Below the pieces are notes generated by a model, which was not told where the DNA came from, did no database searches, and worked only from the letters and a program-made list of their open reading frames with translations. The position numbers and the translations under genes were made by a program. Positions 20,086 to 28,531 of a DNA stretch of 64,000 nucleotides are shown here, piece after piece (positions within the stretch are counted from its first letter, which is position 1; each line of letters begins with the position of its first letter). The stretch covers positions 357,756 through 421,755 of the forward strand of contig NZ_WRPO01000001.1 of NCBI RefSeq assembly GCF_009746585.1, written 5' to 3'. The stretch is from Novosphingobium aquimarinum. Lineage in GTDB: Bacteria; Pseudomonadota; Alphaproteobacteria; Sphingomonadales; Sphingomonadaceae.

Positions 20086-20680
20086 AGGCGCTTGCCCCAT
20101 GCGCGGTGCGGAACCTGTAAAAGCCATCGACCCAGCCTCGTCCAATCAGAAGATTGCCCATTTCCAGCCCTTGTGCAAAGGCCTCGCCAAGCTCGGCGCA
20201 TTGCTTTGTGGCCGCCTCGCTCAGCGTCTTTTGTGCGAGAATAGCCTCCGGTGTCTGCGCGGCAAGGTTCACGATCAACGGTTCGGCGACACGACGCAGC
20301 CGCCATCCCTTCGCGATCCGGTCGATCTGCGCCTGCGCGCCCGTGCCATCCGACCCCGCCGCGATCGCGGTCGCATAAGGCCGACCCTCGATCCGCCCCA
20401 GCACCGGATAATACGTGCGGTCGAACATCTCCTTCATCAGGCCGGACATCGATGCGAGATTCTCCGGGCAGACGAACAGCAGGCCCCCCGCTTTCAGCAG
20501 GTCATCCGGGACAACGTCCGCCGCGGGCAGCAGCCGGGCCGAACCACCCGCCCCTGCAGCCGCCGCGCGCGCCATGGCTTCTGATGCGCCGGTTCGGCTG
20601 TGCCAGATGATCGCAAGCGTGATACCGCCTCCCTCGCTGTGCCCGCGAGGCTCGGTCGCACGACACGTGGCTGATGACAA
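20045..20680 (-). CDS. Flavodoxin-like / NADPH-dependent FMN reductase family protein
   Basis: About 190-211 aa. LAIIWHSRTGASEAMARA is an FMN-phosphate loop at the expected N-terminus, and GLLFVCPENLASMSGLMKEM followed by FDRTYYP is the second flavin-binding loop, as in WrbA-like and flavodoxin-fold reductases. The start is problematic: the family N-terminus coincides with an ATC codon (20623) right after a strong GAGGGAGG ribosome site, while the nearest canonical in-frame start is TTG at 20680. I list the TTG version. It overlaps the hypothetical gene downstream by 41 bp and diverges from recJ. Confidence 0.7.
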   Translation of the reverse strand: MSSATCRATEPRGHSEGGGITLAIIWHSRTGASEAMARAAAAGAGGSARLLPAADVVPDDLLKAGGLLFVCPENLASMSGLMKEMFDRTYYPVLGRIEGRPYATAIAAGSDGTGAQAQIDRIAKGWRLRRVAEPLIVNLAAQTPEAILAQKTLSEAATKQCAELGEAFAQGLEMGNLLIGRGWVDGFYRFRTAHGASAYVTARSRIRAVSG

Positions 20681-20730
20681 CCTGCGTAAGCCCCTTCCGC
20701 GCGACCGCCGCATGGCTTAGCGAGGACGGC

Positions 20731-22524
20731 ATGGCTCAGGCATCCTTGTCCATCTCCGCCATTCGCACCTCAATCACTGGCAAGAGCTGGCGCTGGCGCG
20801 GCGGCAACATGGAGCTCGGCGATCAGGGCTTCGGCCTCGAGGACGATATCGTCTCGCAACTGCTGCTTTCGCGCGGAATTGCACGCGACGATCTCGACCG
20901 GCAGCGCACGCCGTCCCTGCGTGCATTCCTCCCCGATCCTTCGGCGCTGCGCGACATGGATCAGGCCGCCGACCGTCTGGCGCAAGCGGTGATGACCCAC
21001 GAGCAAGTCACCGTTTACGGCGATTACGACGTCGACGGCGCCACCAGCGCGGCCCTGCTGATCCGCCTGCTGCGCATGCTTGGGCACGACGCGCGCTACT
21101 ACATTCCCGACCGCCTGCTCGAAGGCTACGGCCCATCGGGCGAGGCGCTCGTCCGGCTCGCGCGCGAGGGATCGAGCCTCATCGTCACGGTCGATTGCGG
21201 CGCGATGGCGCACGATGCCTTGGCGATGGCACATGCCGAAGGCGTCGACGTGATCGTCGTCGATCACCACAAGTGCGCCAGCGAACTGCCGCTCACCGCC
21301 GCGCTGGTCAATCCGAACCGCCTCGACGAAAGCGAGATCGGTGCGGGGCACGGCCATCTCGCAGCCGTCGGCGTCGCCTTCCTGCTCGCCATCGCGACGG
21401 TGCGCACCTTGCGCCAGCGCGGCTATTTCGAGGCTCGCGCCGAGCCCGACTTGTTCGCGCTGCTCGATCTCGTGGCGCTCGGCACTGTGGCCGACGTCGC
21501 CGCGCTGCATGGGCTGAACCGCGCCTTCGTCGCCCAAGGGCTCAAGGTCATGGCGCGGCGCGAGAACGTCGGCATGGCGGCGCTGGTCGATGCCAGCCGC
21601 TTGAGCCGCGCGCCGACTTGCAGCGACCTCGGCTTCGCGCTGGGCCCCCGGATCAATGCGGGCGGCAGAGTCGGCGAAGCCACGCTCGGCGTGCGCTTGC
21701 TGACGACGACCGATCCCGAGGAAGCGCGCGCGATCGCCGCGCAGCTGTCGCAGCTCAACGAAGAACGCCGCGCAATCGAAGCGGAAGTTCAGGAAGCGGC
21801 CGAAAACCTCCTTGCGGCGCAGCACAACCGCGCGGTCGCCGTGGTCGCCGGCAAAGGCTGGCACCCCGGGGTGATCGGCATCGTCGCAGGCCGGATCAAG
21901 GAAAAAACCGGTAAGCCGGTGCTGGTGATCGCGCTCGACGATAGCGACGGCCTCGATTCGCAAGGGAAGGGATCGGGCCGCTCGATCCCCGGCGTCGATC
22001 TGGGCGCCGCGATCATCGCCGCGCGCGAAGCCGGCCTGCTGGTGGCCGGCGGCGGTCACGCCATGGCCGCGGGACTCACCGTGAGCGCGGACAAGATCGA
22101 CGCCTTGGCCGATTGGCTCGATGACCGGCTCGGCGCGGATGTCGCGGCGGCGGCTTGGAGCCGCAGCGTGGCGCTCGATCTCGCGGTGGCACCCGCCGGA
22201 CTGACGCCGATGCTGGTCGAGACGCTCGAAAGCGCGGGGCCCTATGGCATGGGCTGGCCCGGCCCCAGAGTCGCGGTGGGGCCCTTGCGGATCGTCAAGG
22301 CGGACGTCGTGGGCAACGGGCACGTGCGGCTTATCACCAGCGGCGCGGATGGCCAGCGCCTCAAAGCGATCGCCTTCCGCGCCGAGGAAAGCGAGCTTGG
22401 GCAAACCTTGCTTCATGCCAAGGGCGATCGCCGCTTGTGGCTCGCCGGCCGCCCGAAGATCGACGATTGGGGTGCGCGCGTGCAGGCCGAATTGCTGATC
22501 GACGATGCCGCCTGGGCGGACTGA
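20731..22524 (+). CDS. recJ: Single-stranded-DNA-specific exonuclease RecJ
   Basis: 597 aa. The DHH phosphoesterase motifs are VTVYGDYDVDGATSAALLIR, VTVDCGAMAH and VIVVDHHKCA. The DHHA1 domain shows VVAGKGWHPGVIGIVAGRIK and LVAGGGHAMAAGLTVSA, and a C-terminal OB-like domain follows. It degrades 5' single-stranded DNA in recombination and mismatch repair. ATG at 20731 was chosen over an in-frame upstream start at 20674 because the latter lies in the divergent gene's 5' region. Two tRNA-Glu genes follow. Confidence 0.95.
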   Translation: MAQASLSISAIRTSITGKSWRWRGGNMELGDQGFGLEDDIVSQLLLSRGIARDDLDRQRTPSLRAFLPDPSALRDMDQAADRLAQAVMTHEQVTVYGDYDVDGATSAALLIRLLRMLGHDARYYIPDRLLEGYGPSGEALVRLAREGSSLIVTVDCGAMAHDALAMAHAEGVDVIVVDHHKCASELPLTAALVNPNRLDESEIGAGHGHLAAVGVAFLLAIATVRTLRQRGYFEARAEPDLFALLDLVALGTVADVAALHGLNRAFVAQGLKVMARRENVGMAALVDASRLSRAPTCSDLGFALGPRINAGGRVGEATLGVRLLTTTDPEEARAIAAQLSQLNEERRAIEAEVQEAAENLLAAQHNRAVAVVAGKGWHPGVIGIVAGRIKEKTGKPVLVIALDDSDGLDSQGKGSGRSIPGVDLGAAIIAAREAGLLVAGGGHAMAAGLTVSADKIDALADWLDDRLGADVAAAAWSRSVALDLAVAPAGLTPMLVETLESAGPYGMGWPGPRVAVGPLRIVKADVVGNGHVRLITSGADGQRLKAIAFRAEESELGQTLLHAKGDRRLWLAGRPKIDDWGARVQAELLIDDAAWAD

Positions 22525-22629
22525 GGCATCACCTTCGCGCCGCTCCTGTCCGATTATTCCCCTCCCGGGACTTGACCCCTCCACCCCGCTTGCCTAAAGG
22601 CGCGGCCTGCTTTTGCTGCAGACCGGCAT

Positions 22630-22704
22630 GGCCCCTTCGTCTAGCGGTTAGGACGCGGCCCTTTCACGGCTGAAACACGGGTTCGATTCCCGTAGGGGTC
22701 ACCA
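22630..22704 (+). tRNA. tRNA-Glu (anticodon TTC)
   Basis: 75 nt including encoded CCA. Acceptor GGCCCCT pairs with AGGGGTC. The anticodon arm CGGCC-CTTTCAC-GGCTG gives anticodon TTC, and the T-arm CGGGTTCGATTCCCG is canonical. It lies 105 bp after recJ and 28 bp before a second tRNA-Glu. Confidence 0.97.
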
Positions 22705-22732
22705 TACCGGCGCAGCAAAGCCGCCTTCGTGC

Positions 22733-22807
22733 GGCCCCTTCGTCTAGCGGTCAGGACGCGGCCCTCTCACGGCTGAAACACGGGTTCGATTCCCGTAGGG
22801 GTCACCA
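22733..22807 (+). tRNA. tRNA-Glu (anticodon CTC)
   Basis: 75 nt including CCA. It is identical to the preceding tRNA-Glu except for two T-to-C changes: one in the D-loop and one at anticodon position 34, giving loop CTCTCAC and anticodon CTC. This points to tandem duplication followed by anticodon mutation. Confidence 0.97.
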
Positions 22808-23009
22808 GGCAGCACGACCTGAGCAGTGAAGCTTGTCGCTTCCCTTCCTGCAGCTGCGACGAGCTTCCGCCTGACACCTCCCGCTCCATGCAGAGTCCTA
22901 GGTGCTTTCCGCGCAGTTCCATGCGAACGCGCCGGCAAGCGTCGCTTTCCCGGTCAAAACAAATCCGCATTGGCGACCGTGGCCCCAGCAGGTGCATAGG
23001 TAAGTCATC

Positions 23010-23294
23010 ATGGAAAAGAACAGAAAGAGCGCAGTTCTCGAGCTGCGACGCATGGCGCTTTGGATCGTGATTGTCGGGGTGCTGATGGTCGCGGCGGCGC
23101 TGACCTATATCTGGGCGATGGATGCTTGGAGTCTGCACGCAGTGATCGCCACCATCCTGGGGGTCTTCTTCTCGGTGCTGTTGGGATGCGGTCTCTTCGC
23201 GTTGGCCTTTTTCAGCGACAAGAGCGGGCACGATGCAGACGTGAGCGCCGCCGGATCTTCCAGGCCGCGCGTACCGCAGAAGGACATTCGCTAG
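23010..23294 (+). CDS. Small inner-membrane protein of unknown function
   Basis: 94 aa. A basic N-terminus (MEKNRKSAVLELRR) is followed by two hydrophobic segments, about residues 15-36 (LWIVIVGVLMVAAALTYIW) and 43-68 (VIATILGVFFSVLLGCGLFA), and a short polar tail. By the positive-inside rule the N-terminus should be cytoplasmic. I do not recognise a named family; similar two-TM proteins are common in Sphingomonadales. The 202 bp between the second tRNA and this gene show no other feature. Confidence 0.65.
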   Translation: MEKNRKSAVLELRRMALWIVIVGVLMVAAALTYIWAMDAWSLHAVIATILGVFFSVLLGCGLFALAFFSDKSGHDADVSAAGSSRPRVPQKDIR

Positions 23295-23339
23295 CCGTCG
23301 GAGCAACGACGGGGACGCGGCACGGGTGCAGAGCGACGG

Positions 23340-23570
23340 CTAGATCCCCGCCTCGCGGCGGATTTCGTCCAACATCGCCACCCACACCTTTTCGCACGTC
23401 GCAGGCGAGACTCGTGACTTGCGCGCCGCTTTCGCGAACGAAGCGGTGGTGGGATCGTGCAGCCAGTTGAAGACTGTCGCGACCGCCGCTTTCGCCATGG
23501 CCTCGCTGTCCTGACGGGTCACGGCACCGGTATCGGCCACGACTTTGTGCACCCGATCGATCAGTGACAA
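23340..23570 (-). CDS. Small conserved hypothetical protein
   Basis: 76 aa from TTG at 23570, preceded by GGAGCAACAGG, a good ribosome site. The predicted protein is helical and basic (LIDRVHKVVADTGAVTRQDS, then a helix ending in CEKVWVAMLDEIRREAGI), without signal peptide or TM. An ATG 24 codons upstream (23642) is an alternative start but lacks a comparable RBS. Function unknown. It converges on the small membrane protein gene. Confidence 0.55.
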   Translation of the reverse strand: MSLIDRVHKVVADTGAVTRQDSEAMAKAAVATVFNWLHDPTTASFAKAARKSRVSPATCEKVWVAMLDEIRREAGI

Positions 23571-23733
23571 CCTGTTGCTCCTTGTCTGACGTCCGGATCT
23601 GGCAGTTCGAACGTTACGTAGAAACTCAGGGTCTGGTGTCATCGTTAACCGATCGAAGCAAGCGGTCGTCGTCAGCGGCCAAGCCACTTATCGACATTTC
23701 GAAGTCGCAGTTTCGCGCTCCTCGTCCGACGCT

Positions 23734-24477
23734 TTAGCGGCAAGCGGACCAACCCGCCATGCGGCCCGCCTGATCCAGATGGAAGTGATCGGCATGCGCG
23801 GCATTGTATTCGGGCGAAAGCACGGTCGAGAAGACGAGGCAGGCCCCGTCGCGGGCCGTTCGCAGGAAGCTGGCGGCATCCTCGTCCGTCCCCTTCCAGT
23901 CTGCGAGTACGCGAATCCGGCGACCGTCCGCGAGCACGAATCCGGCAATGTCGATCGCATTGCCGGTGGCGTGTTCGCTCCAGTTGCCGCTGTCCCCGCC
24001 GCCGATTCGACGGCAGTTCGCCGTACCGAGATGCTCCATCGCGACGACGCGCGATCCCAGAATGGTTTCTGCCGCAGGCTGCACCTCGTGCCGCATCCAC
24101 CACGCCAGCGCCGCGTGGACGGCGCACGTGGCGGGCGGCGCGCCGGGTTGGAAGACGAGGCCGGAAGCGCGATCGTTTTCCAGCACCACGCGATCGGCTC
24201 TGCGGCAGGTCCCCTCCCCCGCTGGATCGAGGCTTTCGAAGCCTATGTCGCTGCGTTCGAGAAAGGCCCGGCATGCGCCGGGTTCGTCCCGCAAGGCCGA
24301 AAGCTTGCGCGATGTGGCCCACCCGGCGGGATCGGCGATGTCCAGCGGAGCCCACGGGTCATGCTCGGGATGATCGTGCAGCCAGGCGCGGGCGAACAGC
24401 AGCAGCGCCGCGAGCACGAAGAGGGCGAAGATCCAGCCATCGATCGGCGGCCGCCGGCGCTGTCCATATCTGCCCAC
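23734..24477 (-). CDS. Extensin-like family protein (M15-type peptidase fold)
   Basis: 247 aa. An N-terminal membrane anchor (about residues 14-32, GWIFALFVLAALLLFARAW) is followed by the extensin-like C domain. AVHAALAWWMRHEVQPAAE, GTANCRR, GNWSEHATGNAIDIAGF and HADHFHLD contain the SEHxxGxAxD and HxDHFH residues that form the zinc site in M15/LAS peptidases. Cysteines at conserved places could form disulfides in the periplasm. The family is probably a murein-active or peptidoglycan-binding enzyme; activity of this protein is inferred only. Confidence 0.8.
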   Translation of the reverse strand: MGRYGQRRRPPIDGWIFALFVLAALLLFARAWLHDHPEHDPWAPLDIADPAGWATSRKLSALRDEPGACRAFLERSDIGFESLDPAGEGTCRRADRVVLENDRASGLVFQPGAPPATCAVHAALAWWMRHEVQPAAETILGSRVVAMEHLGTANCRRIGGGDSGNWSEHATGNAIDIAGFVLADGRRIRVLADWKGTDEDAASFLRTARDGACLVFSTVLSPEYNAAHADHFHLDQAGRMAGWSACR

Positions 24478-24620
24478 TCGTCAGCAACGCCTCATCGGCC
24501 TTTCGGGTTGCGAACCCGCCGCGCGTCATGCCGAAAGTTCGTCGACCCGATGCCGCGGTTCGAGCCAGCGGGGTTCAGGCGGTCGGGCATCCGTGCGGCA
24601 CCGTGACCGGCTCTGCCCGG

Positions 24621-27600
24621 TCAATGAAAGTCGCGGGACTTGGGCAGCACGCGCGGGATCACGCGGACGTCGCGCGGGTGGCCCTGATGGAAGCCGCATT
24701 CGCGATTGCCCGGGCCGGGTGGCTGCCAGGGCTCGACCGGCGCGAAAGGATCCTCGGCGCCTTCGCGCAAGTTGTCGCGCGGATTGCGCTTGCCCGAAGG
24801 CAGCGGGCTGTTGACGTGATCGGCGCGTGCCAGATGCGCGGGCAGCAGATCCTCGGACAAACGATGCAGTTCCTGCGTGGCATCGGTCATGTGCGCGGCG
24901 ATCACGTGGATCACTTCATCGTCGTATTCGACCCGGCCGCGCACTTCCATCAGCCGCGCGCCCATCACCACCTTGCGCTGCTTCTCCTTGAGATCGGGCC
25001 AGACCACCAGGTTCACCACCCCGGTCTCATCCTCCAGCGTGATGAAGCACACCCCCTTGGCCGAACCCGGCCGCTGGCGGATCAGCACCACGCCTGCCAC
25101 TTGCACCATCGCGCGGAACTTGCGGCTGCGAAGGTCGCAGGCGCGGACGAAGCCGCGCTCGGCAAGGCTGGCACGCAGGAAGGCCATCGGGTGCGCCTTC
25201 AGCGACAAGCGCTGGGTCTGGTAGTCGGCTACCACTTCCTCGCTGAGCGGCATCCGGGGCAGCTGTGTCGCGGTGCGTTCCGCGCCTTCGTCCCGAGCCT
25301 GTGCCGCCGCGAACAGCGGCAAATCTGGCCCGGCGATCAGGCTGCGCGCCTCCCACAAGGCCTGCCGCCGCCCCAGCGCGATCGAGCCGAAAGCGTCGGC
25401 GGACGCTAGCCGCTCGATCAGCGCAGGCGAAAGCCCCGCCCGCTCGCGCAGCGCGGCGACATCGGCGAAGGCGCCGCCCTCCTCGCGCGCGGCAAAGAGA
25501 CGCGCGGCGGCGGCCTCGGGGAAGCCGTCGATCTGGCGCAGACCTAGGCGCAAGGCGACGGGGCAGTTCTGCTTGGCATGCGCCCCGGCCCACCCCGCTG
25601 CGGCTAAGCTCGCCTGTGGCTCGCCAAGCCTCGCTCCCCTCCCGCTTGCGGGAGGGGCAGTGAGACTTGCGTCCGCGCAGCGGGCGCTAGTCGCAACGGG
25701 GTGGGCTGCCGCATCCTCCACAACCTCCAGCGTGCAATCCCACGCACTCGCGTTCACATCAACCGGCAGCACCATCACGCCATGCTCGCGCGCATCGCGC
25801 ACGATCTGCGCCGGCGCATAGAACCCCATCGGCTGCGAATTGAGCAGCGCGCAGCCGAAAGCCGCCGGAAAGTGGCACTTGAGCCAGCTCGAAACGTAGA
25901 CGAGGTGGGCAAAGCTTGCCGCGTGGCTTTCGGGAAAACCGTATTCGCCGAAACCGCGGATCTGGTTGAAGCAGCGTTGCGCGAAGTCGGGATCGTAGCC
26001 GCGCGCGACCATGCGATCGACCATCATGTCCTGCAACTCGTCAACCATTCCGCGCGAGCGGAAGGTCGCCATCGCCTTGCGCAACCGGTTCGCTTCCACG
26101 CTCGAGAACTTCGCCGCATCGAGCGCGATCTTCATCGCCTGCTCCTGGAAGATCGGCACGCCCAAGGTGCGTTCGAGAATGCTCGACAATTCGTCGGGCG
26201 GGCCGTGTTCGGGCGCCGGCGCGGGGATCCGCACCTGCTCCTCGCCGCGCCGCCGCTTGAGGTAGGGATGGACCATGTCGCCCTGGATCGGACCGGGGCG
26301 CACGATCGCCACCTGGATGACCAGATCGTAGAACTCGCGCGGACGCAGGCGCGGCAGCATGTTCATTTGCGCGCGGCTCTCGACCTGGAACACGCCGAGC
26401 GAATCGCCCTTGCGCAGCATCGCGTAGACCTCCGGGTCCTCGCGCGGGACGGTGGCGAGCGTCAGCTCGCGGCCATGGTGCGCGCCCAGCAGATCGAGGC
26501 ATTTGCGGATGCAGGTCAGCATCCCCAGCGCCAGCACGTCGACCTTGAGGATGCCGAGCGCGTCGATGTCATCCTTGTCCCACTCGATGAAGCTGCGATC
26601 GGGCATGGCGCCGTTGCCGATCGGCACGGTCTCGGTCAGCGGTCCCTGGGTTAGGATGAAGCCACCGACATGCTGGCCCAAGTGGCGAGGCATCCCTATC
26701 ATTTGCTGGGTCAACTTAAGAACACGCCTTAAGTGGGGATCGGTTACGTCCATGCCGGTTTCGGAGACATGCTTCTCGCCGATCTCGTTCCCCCACCCGC
26801 CCCACACGGTGCGTGACAGCGCGGCGGTGACGTCTTCGGTAAGGCCCATCGCCTTGCCGACTTCGCGGATCGCCATGCGCGGGCGATAGTGGATCACGGT
26901 CGCGCACAAGCCGGCGCGGGCACGGCCGTACTTGGCATAGATGTATTGGATCACTTCCTCGCGCCGTTCGTGCTCGAAATCGACGTCGATATCGGGCGGC
27001 TCCTTGCGCTCCTCCGAGATGAAGCGGTCGAACAGCAGCGCGTGCTTGGCCGGGTCGACCGCCGTGATCTCGAGGCAATAGCAGACCGCCGAATTGGCCG
27101 CCGAACCGCGCCCCTGACACAGGATCGGCGGATCCTGATTCCGAGCGAAATCAACGATATCCTTGATAGTTAGAAAGTACCTTGCGAGCTGCAGCTTCGC
27201 GATCAGTGCCAGTTCGCGCCGCAGCGTGTCGCGCACGGTTTCGGGCACGCCCCCCGAATAGAGATGGGCCGGGTAGCGGCCATCGGCACCCTGCCACGTC
27301 AGTTCCTCGAGCCGCGCCTGCGGTTCGAGGCCGCCGGGGCAGATTTCCTCGGGATATTCGTATTGCAGCTCATCAAGACTGAAGCGGCAGGCATCGGCGA
27401 CTTCGCGCGCGGCGGTGATCGCATGCGGCCAGCGCTCGAACAGGCGGACCATCTCGTCCGGCGACTTCAGGTGTCGCTCTGCATTGGCTTCCAGCGCGAA
27501 GCCGGCGCGCGCCACCGTGGTCTTATGGCGGATCGCGGTCATCACATCCTGCAGCGGGCGGCGTTCGGGCTCGTGGTAGAGCACATCGTTGGTGGCCAGG

Positions 27601-28379
27601 ATGCCGAGGCCGTTCTCGCGCGCCATGGCATTGAGCGCCTCGATCCGCGCCACGTCGTCGCCGCAGTAGAGGTAGCAGGCGGCGATGTGGCGCAGCGTGG
27701 GCAACTGGGGAGTCAGGTGCGGGAGCAGTTCGGTGAGGGGGGCGGTCAACATACTCCCCTCCCGCTTGCGGGAGGGGGCGGGGGTGGGCTCAGCGACAGG
27801 CCGGCCCGGCGAACCTTCCGTGGTTTCGCGCCCACCCCTAACCCCTCCCGCAAGCGGGAGGGGGATGACGTTGCTCTCGACCGCCACCGTAAATCGCGCC
27901 TCCAGATCGCGGGGCGGCACCAGGATCAACTGCACGCCCTCGGCCTGCGCGGCGAGCATCTCCAGCGAGATCTCGCATACGCCTTTCTCCTGCCACTCGC
28001 CCGATAGCGTACCCATCCGCCCCGCCGAGATCAGCCGGCACAGCCGCCCGTAGGCCGCGCGGTCGGTGGGATAGGCGAGGAACGCCAGCCCCTCGACCGT
28101 CTCGACGCGGCAGCCGATCACCGGCCGCAGCTTCAGCGTCGCCGCCTCGGTGTGCACGCGCACGACACCTGCCATCGAATTGACGTCGGCAATGCCCAGC
28201 GCATCGTAGCCGAGCTTCCATGCGGTCTCGACCAGATCGGCCGCATCCGAAGCCCCGCGCAGGAACGAGAAGCAAGTCGCCACGCCCAGCTCGACGAAAG
28301 CCGCACGCTGGGGCGCGGGAATCGTATCGGGATCGACCGCGATGCGGCGGGGATCGGGTGTGAGGGGACCTTCGGGCAT
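24621..28379 (-). CDS. dnaE2: Error-prone DNA polymerase DnaE2 (ImuC) with two in-frame repeat insertions
   Basis: 1252 aa; the family is usually about 1050-1150. An N-terminal PHP domain (LGVATCFSFLRGASDAADL) is followed by the polymerase core with GRGSAANS (about 424) and acidic catalytic residues D463, D465 and D467 in PPDIDVDFEHERRE, a helix-hairpin region, and an OB domain near the C-terminus (QVAGVVLIRQRPGSAKGV). It is the polymerase of the SOS mutasome with ImuA/ImuB. Excess length is explained by two palindromic repeats in frame (residues about 168-210 and 889-931). A perfect SOS box lies 29 bp upstream. Confidence 0.93.
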   Translation of the reverse strand: MPEGPLTPDPRRIAVDPDTIPAPQRAAFVELGVATCFSFLRGASDAADLVETAWKLGYDALGIADVNSMAGVVRVHTEAATLKLRPVIGCRVETVEGLAFLAYPTDRAAYGRLCRLISAGRMGTLSGEWQEKGVCEISLEMLAAQAEGVQLILVPPRDLEARFTVAVESNVIPLPLAGGVRGGRETTEGSPGRPVAEPTPAPSRKREGSMLTAPLTELLPHLTPQLPTLRHIAACYLYCGDDVARIEALNAMARENGLGILATNDVLYHEPERRPLQDVMTAIRHKTTVARAGFALEANAERHLKSPDEMVRLFERWPHAITAAREVADACRFSLDELQYEYPEEICPGGLEPQARLEELTWQGADGRYPAHLYSGGVPETVRDTLRRELALIAKLQLARYFLTIKDIVDFARNQDPPILCQGRGSAANSAVCYCLEITAVDPAKHALLFDRFISEERKEPPDIDVDFEHERREEVIQYIYAKYGRARAGLCATVIHYRPRMAIREVGKAMGLTEDVTAALSRTVWGGWGNEIGEKHVSETGMDVTDPHLRRVLKLTQQMIGMPRHLGQHVGGFILTQGPLTETVPIGNGAMPDRSFIEWDKDDIDALGILKVDVLALGMLTCIRKCLDLLGAHHGRELTLATVPREDPEVYAMLRKGDSLGVFQVESRAQMNMLPRLRPREFYDLVIQVAIVRPGPIQGDMVHPYLKRRRGEEQVRIPAPAPEHGPPDELSSILERTLGVPIFQEQAMKIALDAAKFSSVEANRLRKAMATFRSRGMVDELQDMMVDRMVARGYDPDFAQRCFNQIRGFGEYGFPESHAASFAHLVYVSSWLKCHFPAAFGCALLNSQPMGFYAPAQIVRDAREHGVMVLPVDVNASAWDCTLEVVEDAAAHPVATSARCADASLTAPPASGRGARLGEPQASLAAAGWAGAHAKQNCPVALRLGLRQIDGFPEAAAARLFAAREEGGAFADVAALRERAGLSPALIERLASADAFGSIALGRRQALWEARSLIAGPDLPLFAAAQARDEGAERTATQLPRMPLSEEVVADYQTQRLSLKAHPMAFLRASLAERGFVRACDLRSRKFRAMVQVAGVVLIRQRPGSAKGVCFITLEDETGVVNLVVWPDLKEKQRKVVMGARLMEVRGRVEYDDEVIHVIAAHMTDATQELHRLSEDLLPAHLARADHVNSPLPSGKRNPRDNLREGAEDPFAPVEPWQPPGPGNRECGFHQGHPRDVRVIPRVLPKSRDFH
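25585..25715. repeat. Palindromic repeat inside dnaE2 (insert 2)
   Basis: The core palindrome CCCCTCCCGCTTGCGGGAGG plus GG lies near 25635-25656. It is flanked by inverted arms GCCCACCCCG (about 25588) and CGGGGTGGGC (about 25697). The repeat is read in frame by dnaE2 as a low-complexity Ala/Pro/Gly segment between the family blocks CTLEVVE and QNCPVALRLGLRQIDGF. The same core occurs in the repeat at 27753-27868. Confidence 0.85.
27753..27868. repeat. Palindromic repeat inside dnaE2 (insert 1)
   Basis: Two copies of the palindrome CTCCCGCTTGCGGGAG (about 27759 and 27845) are arranged as inverted arms that continue into GGGGGTGGGC and GCCCACCCCT. dnaE2 reads it in frame as IPLPLAGGVRGGR followed by a linker and PAPSRKREG, between the family blocks LILVPPRDLEARF and PLTELLPHL. 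Confidence 0.87.
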
Positions 28380-28407
28380 TTTCCGACAACAAGTTCGAGG
28401 GACAAAT

Positions 28408-28422
28408 GTTCCTTATATGTTC
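28408..28422. promoter_or_regulatory. SOS (LexA) box upstream of dnaE2
   Basis: GTTCCTTATATGTTC is an exact match to the alphaproteobacterial LexA operator GTTC-N7-GTTC. On the dnaE2 strand a TATAAG element, a plausible -10, lies within it, so LexA would block the promoter. It is also 110 bp before the divergent hydrolase gene. Confidence 0.85.
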
Positions 28423-28531
28423 CGTCCATCACAAAGGCGAGTCTCCTTTCGGCCCGCCCCCGGCACACGGTGGCGCCGTAGACGGAACGAACCGGCGTAC
28501 CGGGCGCTATTGGGGCAAAGGAGACTCCCCC

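Noticed and set aside
20770..22584. 604-codon minus-strand frame opposite recJ
   Set aside because: No domain or plausible start context; rich in Arg/His/Gln as expected for the antisense of recJ.
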